A stretch of 64,000 bases of DNA from Podospora comata (taxonomy: Eukaryota > Ascomycota > Sordariomycetes > Sordariales > Podosporaceae). How positions within the stretch are numbered: the first letter of the stretch is position 1; each line of letters opens with the position of its first letter. Below the pieces are notes generated by a model. The model was not told the DNA's origin. It did no database searches and worked only from the letters and a program-made list of their open reading frames with translations. The DNA lies in contig CP071499.1 of NCBI GenBank assembly GCA_017354895.1, positions 1,798,001-1,862,000 on the forward strand. The letters run 5' to 3'. A program made the translations under genes and the position numbers. Below, one piece after another: positions 1 through 10,590 of this stretch.

Positions 1-897
1 CATCGAGGTGAGAGAGCGCTTGATGAACATTGGGACGCGGATATTGAAAGCGGTGACAGTGTAGTAGGTGTACTAGAATACGGTCAGTTTTCCTGTTCAT
101 TTTCTGACATGTTTTGGAGTGAAGCTTACCATCATGGCGTGGATGAAGGAGTTGAAGAACACGAAGATCCAAATAGGAACCGACATGTAACGCATACCAG
201 CCCACATGCACATCATGGCACCAGCGTGGTGATAGGTCTGGAGGGTCGAGCTGAGCTTGCCCTTGGCGAGGATGATGAGGGTGTCAAAGACCTCGTAGAA
301 CTTGCTGAGGTAGAACAACCAGCCGTAGAAAGCAAGACCCTCGTTCCACATGCGACCGGCAGCATAACGGCTGGGCTCAGCGCTGGCGACCATGACGCCG
401 TCAGTGGTGAAGGTCTGCCAGGAGCCAGCGGCCTCGTCCCAGAAGATAGCGTTACCGGCACCACTTTCGCCGTTGATCTGGCACATGGAGTCGAGAAAGC
501 CAGAGACGCCAGTAGGGCCCAGAGGGCTGACAACAGTGCGGCGGAGAGCGTTGAACATGCCCCACCAGGTCCAGGCGGAGTAGACGGCGAGGAAGATGTT
601 GTGGGCGATCACGAACCACTTGAAGGGAAGGGTCTTGCTGATGCCCCAGGGCTTCTTGCCCGTGGACTTGTTGTAGGCATTGAGGAGCTTGGCCGAGACG
701 GCATAGACGGCGGCGATGGTGAGAGGGACCTTGGGGTCGAGGACGGCCTGGTAGATGTGGTCGGGGATCTCGAAGGGAGGAGCAAAAGAGGTGGTGCCGG
801 GCGGTGGTGGGGGAATGAAGCCGGCGTCTGCTGGGGGAGGGAACTTGAAGAGGGACCAGTCGGGCAGGCCCAGGGCAGCGGAGTCGAAGGAGATCAT
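1..897 (-). CDS. ELO-family fatty acid elongase (3-ketoacyl-CoA synthase), partial at left edge
   Basis: Condensing enzyme of the ER fatty-acid elongation cycle, which joins malonyl-CoA to a long-chain acyl-CoA. I see two exons: 897-130 and 72-1 (continuing off the window). The intron 129-73 has donor GTAAGC and ends TATTCTAG; splicing joins HAMM to YTYYTVTAFNIRVP. ELO hallmarks visible are FYEVFDTLIILAKGK, the histidine box QTYHH, and MYTYY directly across the splice. The start is taken at 897 (MISFDSAALG) because upstream in-frame codons look like 5' leader. Several hydrophobic membrane segments fit the family. The last visible residues (KRSLTSM) lie just after the MYTYY segment, so the final membrane spans and the C-terminus are outside the window. 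The first histidine of the usual HxxHH box is Gln here. Confidence 0.93.
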
Positions 898-3800
898 TGT
901 GGGCGTCAGTTGATGTGTCTGGTGAACTGACAAAAAAGAGGAATCGAGTGATGGTGAGCAGTTGGAGTGAGGGAGAACACGCGGCGGGCGGGCGGTTCGT
1001 TTTGTTACCCACGACTGCTTGCTGTTGCTCTGCTTTTCCCAACGTTTTTTTGCGATCCCGCCAATCTGCACGTCACACTGACAGGGGTTCTTACACACAG
1101 CGGGGACCACTTTATGAAAGCGGAAGAAAAAAAGACAGGAGCAGCACGAGTCGAGAGCCCCCAGCTGGTGCGATAGGAAGAGAGAAGAGAGGAGTGCCGG
1201 GAAAGAGCTCGGGATTTCCCTTGTTTATCATTATGTTTATTTTTTTATTTTTTTATTTTTTGGCTTTTTACTTTCTGACCTAGGCCGCCCTGGGTTGGCA
1301 TCCAGCTGGGAAAGGGAGAGCCAGCCAACAACAGATCGGCCATCAAGGGTCTCACATCTTGACTGAAAAATGTCGCCCTGCCGCAAGCCAAAGGGGGACC
1401 CAGCGAGCCAGCGGCACGCAAACTGGCACTGCAGAATGTCACCTTGAGAACCTAAGGCACTAGCGCTTCAGGGTCCCAAGGGTCTGGAGATGCCCGAGAA
1501 ACTCAAAAAATGGAGAGGCCGGTGGCGGCGAAGGCTACGAACGACAGGCGCTCATCCCGCCAAACCCAGCGATGCGATGGCAATTTGCAATGACAAGTGA
1601 AGGTTCGGATGATGCGGATCTGGACAGTGGAGGCAAGATCGAGCAGGCGCCGAGGGACAAGTGGAGTGAATCTCGAACCCGGGCTCGATCCGGCCTCCTG
1701 GCACGCTTTCCCTTCAAGGCTCTAGCCGACTGCGAGCCGAAAAAGCGGGTGCTTCCAGACGAACGAGATGCCGCCGACCAGACATCCCGGACATTGATGT
1801 CCACAAAAGATGTGTTGCGATAAGATACTGACCGATCACATGTGATTTTGGACCCTTGTGGATGGGATGAAGCTGGAAAAGTCGCGATGCGAGTCTGGGA
1901 GACTTTCTCATCAGGGTTCTCTTGTGTTGCCATCCCACCAATTTGTGCCAGATGTATCTGCCGAGGTGCCTATTGCGCACGTTCTATTCGTCAATTCAAT
2001 TCAACAAAAACTACAAAGACAGGCCGCCATTTGACCGCCCTCCTCCCCACTCATCCCCAACACTTGCTGCAGGAGCGCACAACAAGTCTTTCCCGCCCGC
2101 TTTTCCGGGGCTCTGCATGGACGCCCACTGCATACGCAAGTGTCAAGGGCGGCGGCGAATCCCTTGGCGCGCTTTTCGTTTGAGATGGAATCCCGTCCGT
2201 CCGCGAAAAGCTTCATCAGATGTCATACTTTGGGACGACCCACGCCACGAACCAGTTCATGAGTCGCGCCTTCCACCAAATCCGTCGTCTGTACACAAAC
2301 ATCGAGGTCGAGGTGTTACGGTCATAAGAAAACACCGACAGTTGTGCTGGTGGTACCAATATGGAAGACACTGATGAGAATAGCACAGAAAACACTGGGT
2401 TGCAGATCTCTCTGGGTTGATTTCAGCGCCGCCACTTACACAATCAACGACCATGCGATCGGCAAGCGGGGGATCTTCCATCAGACGTCTGCCAGAAAAG
2501 GCACGGTCAAAGGCAAACTATGAGATAATAGCGGCTCTGTGACAGCACTGGCCGGTGGCCCGGACATTGAAACCGATCTCCGGGTCGCCATATCCGGCGC
2601 CGTCTTTGACCGACTTCCGTTGTTGAAGTCCTCGTTATCTTATCCTGCTCCACATTCGGGCCGGCCCCACGCTGTTCTGACCGATGTCTTTATTAGTCTA
2701 TCGACGAACATTGAGGCCTTCCATTCCAGGTGTGCCGAAAACCGATGTTATGTCACAGATGACAATATCATCTTGATGCGGAATGGGCACTTATCAGCAG
2801 TCCATTGAGGCTCATCAGCCATTATTCTGTGTTGGATACCTATTCGTTTGCATCATATCCCTCCGTCCGATAGTGTACATGAGAAGGCAAGAGGGCGCAC
2901 CAACGGACGCACGAACGTAGAGCAACGGCGCTTCCACTTCTGGGTCTCTAATTTGCAATGTCAAGGCACCCCTCAGACTTGCTGTCAAAATGTTGTGTGC
3001 GTGGTGTCTCGAGCTGTGTTTGAGAGTCTGATCATGAACCCTATCTGCGTGTAATTCCTGCGTTCTGATTGGTCCAACCTCAGGGTCTGAGTCGTAAAAC
3101 GGCAGGTGCTGGTCTGTGCAGCCATCAGGGTCTCTTCCTTTGAACTTGTAGCTGATGGCGAAAGAACACAAGAGGTTCCAGGTTGGTACAGTGCTGCTCA
3201 AATGATGAGAAGGCTCCGTCCGGGCTATGGGAAACGAGGCGAGTATTCGACTTATCAAGTTTATATATGCGACTTTGATCTGGAGGTCTATGATATTCAA
3301 GTTAAAATCTTGTGGCAAACGCGCGCCTTCAGACAACTGAATCATCGACCTGCGCATACAAGACACTGAATTGTCTCACCACTATCATGCTCTGATCGAT
3401 TTAATACCCACTGGCATCTTATCAGTTTCGCCGAGACTCGTTTCAAGCTCAACTGCAGCACGCCGCCACCCCAGCCAAGCCTATTCTCATACTAAACACC
3501 ATGTGTTTTTCTCACCACCACACTGAGCTTGTCGTCTGGTGGTCTGACTTCTGAGAGAAGGAGATATTTGCAGTGTCCACTCGCGCTCTTCAACCTCATC
3601 CTCCATTTGGCACCTGAGAGTCATGAAATTGGGCACCACAATGACGCAGTTCTCAGAGCTGAGATAGTTGATACGCTTATAAGTATTCCCAATACGAATA
3701 CGATTTTCCTTGTTCAACCCCAAGCTTGTCGAGATACTCACACATTGCCTCCATATTGCCAGACGGTTGGCTGTTCACCTTATCCCAGCTTGCTTGGGTA

Positions 3801-3910
3801 CAGACGCCCATGTGGCTGCTATTCTATTCTCTCATACGCCCCTTTGACAGGACGCTCGCTGAATTGCCAAAAGGCATTGCTTCATTTCATATTTGTAATT
3901 AATTCTCAAC
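898..3910. other. Intergenic region, no supported gene
   Basis: About 3 kb between the divergently oriented elongase and secreted-protein genes. It must hold both promoters. A T-rich tract lies near 1230-1262. Short open frames occur on both strands, but they overlap each other and none carries a recognisable domain or convincing splice structure. I see no tRNA, transposon end or tandem repeat. Confidence 0.6.
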
Positions 3911-5529
3911 ATGCATTTTCGACAAACACTTGCAGCCCTGACAGGCTTGGTTTTGTCAGTGGTAGGAGGTAAGTCTTTCAAGCCCTATTCTTGTTCGAGC
4001 TCACTTGCTGACAGATAACAACAGCGCCAGCCCCTATTGACCACAACACAACGTCAGGGGGGAAGCTCAAGAACGCTACCAACGATGAGAAGCGATCTCT
4101 TTTTGACACCATTCTTCCTCCCCTCGGGAACCACAACATCATCCTTCCTGGGGCAGGTCTTAATGTCCTTATTGGCAGCGCCATCAGCCAACTTGCTCGG
4201 ATTGCTGAGCTAGAGCTGGCGGCGCTGATCGGATCACAATTCGCCTTGGCTATTCAGCTTGAGACAATCAAAACCAACATTCGTATCAATCATTTCAGGG
4301 CCCAGTTCCCACACGTGGTATGTTCTCTTCGGTACTACTCAAGTGTGCTACTAACTTCTTCCCCCCAGAACTGCGTCATTATTTGTGTAACAAACGTTCT
4401 GGATCAACGAGATCCAAACAACATCAACAACCGCTACCTTCTCAACCAGCTCCGTATCGACAACGGCTTCCCAGACAAGGAGCTACTGATCATGGTCACC
4501 GACTCCCAGCAAATGACCATTGTTCCTACCCCCACACCAGTGACGGACTTTTCCCAGAACCCAGTCAACTCTGTCATTCCAGACCTAAACCTCAGTCCAA
4601 TCATCAACAACAACAACAACAACTTGACACAAGCAGACATCCTTTCCTCCTCTCTAACTGACACCACCGCTTCCCTCGAATCAGAATCAACCCTATTCCC
4701 CACGGCCACCACCCTCCCAGACAACACAAACAACGCAGCCCAACCGACCTCTTCCCCCATCTCCCCCAGTCCAACTCAACAACCAGCCTCTTCCCTCGAT
4801 CTCGGCTCTTTGATCCAGCCTACCCCCTCACCTCAACCCCGTGGCAACTCCCCTCGCCAGATCAACCTCGTCAACCTCCCTGCAGACCTCTCCTCCCTCC
4901 CCAACAACGACAACCTCGATTTCACCCACCTCCTGAGCCAACCACTCCTCCTCCCCTTCGGCATCACTGCCCCGACGTTCGGGTCATCGCTGGGTTTGGT
5001 GCTGGCAGACCCAGCAGCTATTATTATGCCAGGGCAAAAGGAAATATTTGTCGACACGCTGGCTAGTCTGCAGAGTAACTGCCTTGCTTTGCAGTTGGGC
5101 CTGGGAAATACGGGGCTAGGTCTGGGGGGGGTAGGGTTTGATGGGCAGCTGTTTGGGAGTTTGGAGGAGTTGATTCAGGCGGGAGTGGGGGGGTTGGTCG
5201 GTGGTGGTGGTCGTGGGTTGAATCTGGGACAGCCGGTGATTCCGCCGGGGGTTATTGCTGCGAATCCGGATTTGGCGGATGAGGGGGGTGTTGACTTGGT
5301 TACGACTGTTACGGAGGAGCTGGGCTCGACTGAGACTGACACGGCTACGTTGACGGATGTTTTGACGGGTACAACAACCACGGCGGAGGATGTGGCGACA
5401 GGGACGGATACTGCTACTGTTACGGATGGGCCGACGGCCACTGAGACGGGTGTTGCTACGTCGACGGAGGGTGAGGTTGAGGAGACTGCTTCTGCTCAGG
5501 CTAGGGTCAGCAGGAGGAGGAGGGCATAG
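3911..5529 (+). CDS. Secreted Ser/Thr/Asn-rich protein of unknown function
   Basis: Not recognised by name. Three exons are inferred: 3911-3968, 4025-4317 and 4369-5529, giving 503 aa. Intron 1 has donor GTAAGT and acceptor AACAACAG; the acceptor at CTGACAG would hit a stop within a few codons, so the second one was chosen. Intron 2 (51 nt) has donor GTATGT, a CTAAC branch site and acceptor CCCCAG. The protein starts with a signal peptide (hydrophobic core LAALTGLVLSVVGG, then APAP). Residues about 40-170 form a compact, probably folded region (GLNVLIGSAISQLARI, RINHFRAQFP, DPNNINNRYLLNQL). After this comes a long low-complexity tail rich in Thr, Ser, Asn and Pro, then Gly/Leu-rich and Thr-rich blocks ending in an Arg cluster. 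No GPI-type hydrophobic tail is seen, so it is likely secreted or wall-associated rather than anchored. The coding strand switches from C-rich to G-rich near 4980. Confidence 0.75.
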
Positions 5530-6769
5530 ATTATATCGGGCTTTTTCTGTTCAAGGTGTGTTTATGAGTCCATGATATGACGAGATTTCGGCGTTGGGGT
5601 GGGCTTGTGGGCTGTCTGGCTTCAGTTGACCAGATTGTACATGTCGTCATTCTTTTGAATTTAATTATGGAATTTACTCATCCGCTTTACCTTTGCATTA
5701 CTCTTGGATGTCTTTTTCACGTTGTATATAAGGCACATGATACGCGTATGTAAGATCCTGTTGGATAGAAATGCTCAAAGATGAATGGTACAGTCTTCTT
5801 GAGGCATGTGCTTTCTAACCATGATATAGTATCGTGAGATGCAGAAAGATTTCGACGAGATGTGTTTGAGGATATCCGCAGAGGTTGAACTGCGAGGCCC
5901 TCGCCAAGTTCCAGGAACACCAAGTACCAAGGTCACAGCTTCCGTGGGTATGATCTAAGGTAGCTCAGTTTCCCTTCAACAGGACGTTGTGTTGTTCACG
6001 TTGGTCTTCATATCGAATGAATTAACTAGGAGAAAATCGGCTGGGCTGATAACAATGATGATGATAGAATGAATTCATAATTGGCCAGTTCTTTCAGGAT
6101 GTCATGTTTGCCAAGACTACCGGACTCGGAGAAAAGCATCTCCTATGTAAGAGGTTACGTAGTTTGAACCAGTTGGGTTTGTTTGTGCGGCATGATGGCA
6201 GGTAAATATCTGTTGAGGAACAACATGTGACGCTTTTTGAAGAGAACCAGCTTACATCATGATACCATCTGAAATCCTCTCTCAGCCATGAACATGTACC
6301 CGGTTTCGGAGGGCATGATGAGACGAAATGCCACCGCAGAGGGATTTAATGGACTCGCCTGCCGCTCGGATTGCCCCTCAATCGCAACCCTTTTTCTGCC
6401 TCGCGGCCCGTTTGAATCGCAACGGATTGCCCCGCCGTTGCGATTGCGCTGCCTGCCCCCAACCGCCATGGCATGTACTACAGTACAGTAAACCTCAATA
6501 CACCCACCGCTATTCGATAGCAAAACAATTCCGTCTCCATTTACCCCGGAATCTCCTTACAGCTGCCAAGTTTTCTTGTTACCTCACGGTAAGCATTTCC
6601 CACATTCAGTGACTCAGGCAGACCCCACCACAAAACCCCGCGCTCAATTCGCCTCGTTTCAATTCAAGCTGCCATTGAAGAATTGCAAAAACAACGACAC
6701 CTGAAGTGTTTCCCCTCTGAATCTCCCCAACGACTGAAGCAAGCAGTGTTGCCTACGGAACGAATCACC
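5530..6769. other. Intergenic: 3' flank of secreted gene and promoter of adenylosuccinate synthetase
   Basis: 1.2 kb without a supported gene. The left half is AT-rich. The right half contains the 6367-6445 motif cluster described separately. No coding region or RNA gene was recognised. Confidence 0.6.
6367..6445. promoter_or_regulatory. Inverted/direct repeat cluster upstream of adenylosuccinate synthetase
   Basis: A perfect 11-bp inverted repeat, AATCGCAACGG (6415-6425) and CCGTTGCGATT (6435-6445), is separated by 9 nt. CGGATTGCCCC occurs twice (6367-6377 and 6423-6433), and a further AATCGCAAC half-site lies at 6380-6388. It sits about 325-400 bp upstream of the start codon. The arrangement suggests a dimeric DNA-binding factor, but no known regulator is assigned. 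Confidence 0.45.
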
Positions 6770-8482
6770 ATGCCGACTACCATTATTCTTGGTTCCCAAT
6801 GGGGTATGTCAATAATGTCAATTTCGTCTGGACCACCGTTACGGCCAGACGAAAATTTGCGGTCGGAACTGTCGCTAACCCTAACCCTTGAACTGTAGGT
6901 GACGAGGGCAAGGGCAAGCTCAGCGATATCCTTTGCCAGAAGGCCCAGATCTGCGCCCGCGCTGCTGGAGGTCACAATGCTGGTCATTCAGTTGTGTAAG
7001 TCACCCCATGGTGAACCAATTGTTGTTATGGAATGAGTTCCGAGTTGCTAACGGAAACGGTGCTGTTTGTGTGTAGTGCCAATGGCGTTTCGTACGAGTA
7101 CGGAGATACCTCTATGCCCCTGACTACTACTACTACTACTATCCGACGACGCGCGAATTGACACTTGTGTTTTCTGCCAACAGCTTCCACCTGCTCCCAT
7201 CAGGCTTGATCAACCCCAACTGCGAGAACCTCATTGGCTCCGGCGTCGTCGTCAACGTCGAGGCTTTCTTCAAGGAGCTCAATGCGCTCGAGGAGAAGGG
7301 TCTGAAGCACGTCCGCGAGAAGATCCTCATCAGCGACCGCGCCCATGTCAACCTCACACTCCACGCCGCCGTCGACAGGGCGGAGGAGGCTCAATTAGAA
7401 GGAAACAAGAAGATTGGCACCACCGGCCGCGGCATCGGCCCATCATACGCCACCAAGGCCAGCCGGAAGGGTATCAGGGTTCACGAGATCTTCAAGGAGG
7501 CCGTCTTTGAGAAGAAGCTGCGCACTCTGGCCGAGGGGTATAAGAAGCAGTTTGGCGAGCTTTTCGAGTACGACGTTGAGGAGGAGATTGCCCGCTTCCG
7601 CGAGTACAGGAAACTGCTTCCCAACTTCGTCTGCGACGGCCCCAACTTCATCGATCAGGCCCAGAAGAGCGGACGGGACCTCTTGATTGAGGGTGCCAAT
7701 GCCCTGATGTTGGATATTGACTATGGCACCTACCCCTACGTCACCAGCAGCAATACTGGTTTCGGTGGTGCCGTTACTGGTCTTGCGCTCGACTACAAGC
7801 AAATCAAGGAGGTTATTGGTGTCGTAAAAGCTTACACCGTATGTCTCTCTCACCATCATTCAGATCTGAGTCATGTCGTGCTGACCCCCTTGTTAGACCA
7901 GAGTTGGTGGTGGTCCCTTCAAGACCGAAGACCTCGGTGAGGCCGGCACCAAGCTCCAGGAGATTGGCCGTGAATGGGGTGTTTCTACTGGCAGGAGACG
8001 TAGGTGCGGCTGGCTCGACCTTGTCGTGCTGAAGTACTCTCAGCTCATCAACAACTACACATCGTGGAACTTGACCAGTATGTTGTTTTCATAACACAAG
8101 GGTATTTAGTTGGCTAACAATTCCTCTCCAGAGCTCGACATCTTGGACACATTCCCTACCATCAAGGTTGCTGTCGCCTACAAGGACAAGGAGACTGGCG
8201 AGGTCATCGAGCACTTCCCCGCCGACCTCGACTACCTTGACACTCTCGAGGTTGTCTACAAGGAGTTTGAGGGCTGGCAAACACCCATCACCTCGGTCAA
8301 GACCTTTGACGCCCTTCCCGCGCAAGCACAGGCGTACGTCAAGTTCATTGAGGAGTTCACTGGTATCCCCGTGAAGTGGATCGGTACTGGCCGTAAGTTT
8401 CCTGTTTGAACCCCTTATCTCTCTACCTAGAAGATGCTGACATGAGACACCAGCTGCGCGCGACGACATGATTTATCTTTAA
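6770..8482 (+). CDS. ADE12: Adenylosuccinate synthetase
   Basis: Cytosolic enzyme joining IMP and aspartate with GTP, the first step from IMP to AMP. Seven exons: 6770-6803, 6899-6995, 7077-7097, 7184-7838, 7897-8077, 8132-8392 and 8454-8482, giving 425 aa, normal for the family. All junctions are GT-AG and restore the family sequence. The N-terminal GTP/IMP loop GSQWGDEGKGK gives Asp13, and GHNAGHSVV gives His41, matching the catalytic residues at the bacterial numbering. [20 protein letters not shown] and the C-terminal [11 protein letters not shown] also fit. Exon 1 (34 nt) and exon 3 (21 nt, 7 codons) are very small. Intron 1 contains the telomere-like CTAACCCTAACCC just before the acceptor, where CTAAC may serve as branch site. 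The start is the only ATG that gives the conserved N-terminus. Confidence 0.97.
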
Positions 8483-9407
8483 GCAAGCAAAGCAAGATGT
8501 CTGCTTCGGCGAGAGTTTGCGGAATGTTTGGAGAGAGTGTTAGACTCATAGATTCCCCTTTTCTTTCTGGCTTTTCTTTTTTTGTAAAGAGAGAGGAAGG
8601 GAAGGGAGGGTTTTGCAAAAAGAAAAATGATGGGAGGCAACGGCGTACCCCCCCTTTTTTTTTTTTTTGTTATCCTGTTTGTTATCCTGTTTGTTTACCG
8701 TTACATACCTAGGGTACATAACCTTACCTTTACCTTACAAAGTCATGGCGTCCCTGCGGAAACTGTTTGGGGTGGCGAGAGGCTTTTAGATATCCTTTAA
8801 AAAAATACCCTGGTTTAGATTCATGATGGTCTTGGTTGGCTTTTTGGTGGTTGTGTTGTATGGTTGTGATATACAATTTAAGCTCGAGAACAGATGACCA
8901 CGGAACATTTTTTTTTTGGTAACTCACACGCACGGTAGATATTCTCGTATTTCGTCTTTTTAACACACGTAGTTGGTATGCCACAAGGTCTCCACTTTTG
9001 CACATTGCGACGGCTTCACCACAAACCTGATGAAAGCTATGTAGGTTGACGACTGGTTCAACGACTCTGTAGACGAGCCGTAGCCTCCAGTAGGTACCTA
9101 CTGACCTAGCTATATCATCGTTTGACCTTACCATCTCCACATTGGCCAGAATTATGGGCTCATGCGAAGCAAATTCTTTTCTTTTCCACATCTTCTGGCC
9201 ACGGATTCACCTTAACCTAGGTTACCTAGTTAGCCACGGAAAGAGAGGCTTGGGGAAGCTGAGATTAGGGTATTTGGTGGCGGAAATCTTACAACGCCCA
9301 GCCAATTTTAAAATTCATCCATCATTGATAAGTTTTTGCTCTGGTAGAAAATTCCCCGAGTATGGTTCAAATATTTGATTCATTTGTAGGGAGATTGATC
9401 AGAAGAA
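8483..9407. other. Intergenic, no supported gene
   Basis: 3' flank of adenylosuccinate synthetase with T-rich runs (around 8575-8585 and 8656-8670), then AT-rich sequence with repeated short TACCTA/ACCTAGG motifs near 9098-9240. No open frame here has a recognisable product. Confidence 0.6.
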
Positions 9408-10590
9408 ATGGCCGCCATTTCAGAGCATCCCTTTGTCTCGACGGCAGACATTGTAGCCAAATCGAGCTCATTGAGTTCTTTGGGTTCCCCTACTTTGTCC
9501 TCGAAAGACTCTGAGTTGACCCCCGTTTCGGAGGTTATAAGAAGAGAGAGGACGTTGGCGTTGAAGGTCGATTCTCTCGATGTTTTGAGAAGTTATATCC
9601 CCAGAGGGAAAATGGACGATACCAGGCAGGTTCTAGAGGCCTTCGTTCAGGATTTACCTCTTGAAGGAGGTAGAGTTCTTATGCAGGAGATTGTGGACTC
9701 ATCCGCCACTCCCAAAAAACTGCTGCAGTTGAGGAATTTTTTGGTGGATGCCATATTGAAGCCAGGCAAGCCAGTTTCATTGGTGTTCATCAAGCAAATT
9801 ACTAAAGTTTATACCCTATTTAAAGTTCGGCATTGCGGCAATCTAGTCATAACAGACGGATTGGATCCTGACTTCGGAAACGAAGTGAACCGCCATATGG
9901 CAGAAATCGAGAGCTCTTCCAGAAATGAGCAGGCAGCTCTTCGAACTTCTTGTTTGAAGAGAGATGGGCACGGCTGTGTACTAAGCGGGTTCTATGAAGA
10001 GCAATTCTACAAAAGAAAACTGTCCGCCCATGAGCAGGTGGGGAAGGAATGGGAACCCCTCGCCGCGTCACATATAATCCCGTTCGCCCTTGGGGAATTT
10101 AACGAGAGAAATGCCGAAGAGGTGAGTGTAGTGACCCCGTTATCAATATGAGTATTTCAACCAACGGGAACTCACCTATAGACACGCAAAACGGCGATCA
10201 TCTGGTGGGCAATTTGGTGATATTTTGGAACTATCAACCCTCAACACATGCGGCCAGAAACCATCAAAAAGCCAGAGAACGCCATAATGCTCACTCAGTT
10301 CTTCCATGACGCGTTTGACAAGTTTCAGTTTGCGTTTGAACCGAAGCCTGAGGTAAGCTAAGATACCTTTGAGAGAGAATACCAGTAATCACGTCTCGGT
10401 TGCTAAGAAGCGGGTGATAGCCTCATTGCTACCACGTACATATTTTCGGCGACGGTTATAGCCGCGGGACGTTGTCGAGAGCCCCTCAAACGGTTACTTT
10501 CCAACAACATGACACCTCAGCGCGTGCTGCTCCGCTCCAGACCCAAATTTGTTGAGAGTCCATTATGTCCTCTGCAAGACATTCAACGTA
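9408..10590 (+). pseudogene. Decayed fungal HNH-endonuclease-domain gene
   Basis: The first exon (9408-10121, 238 codons from ATG) is open and encodes a fungal HNH protein. It has an N-terminal helical region, then CLKRDGHGCVLSG and ASHIIPFALGEF, the Zn-binding cysteine and the HNH His pair region. A good intron follows (10122-10181, donor GTGAGT, acceptor CTATAG). In the next segment the family sequence is clear (TRKTAIIWWAIW, then RPETIKKPENAIMLTQFFHD, then FQFAFEPKPE), but a TGA stands at about 10218 where a sense codon is expected. Farther on the match (HVHIFGDGY, then PDPNLLRVHYVLCKTFN up to 10590) continues only by changing frame. I therefore read it as a host gene that has lost its C-terminal half. 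A short product ending soon after the HNH core could still be made. Function in these fungal proteins is not established. Confidence 0.7.

Noticed and set aside
109-930. Open frame of 273 codons on the plus strand
   Set aside because: It is antisense to the elongase exon, has no domain and an unnatural composition; the minus-strand ELO motifs are decisive.
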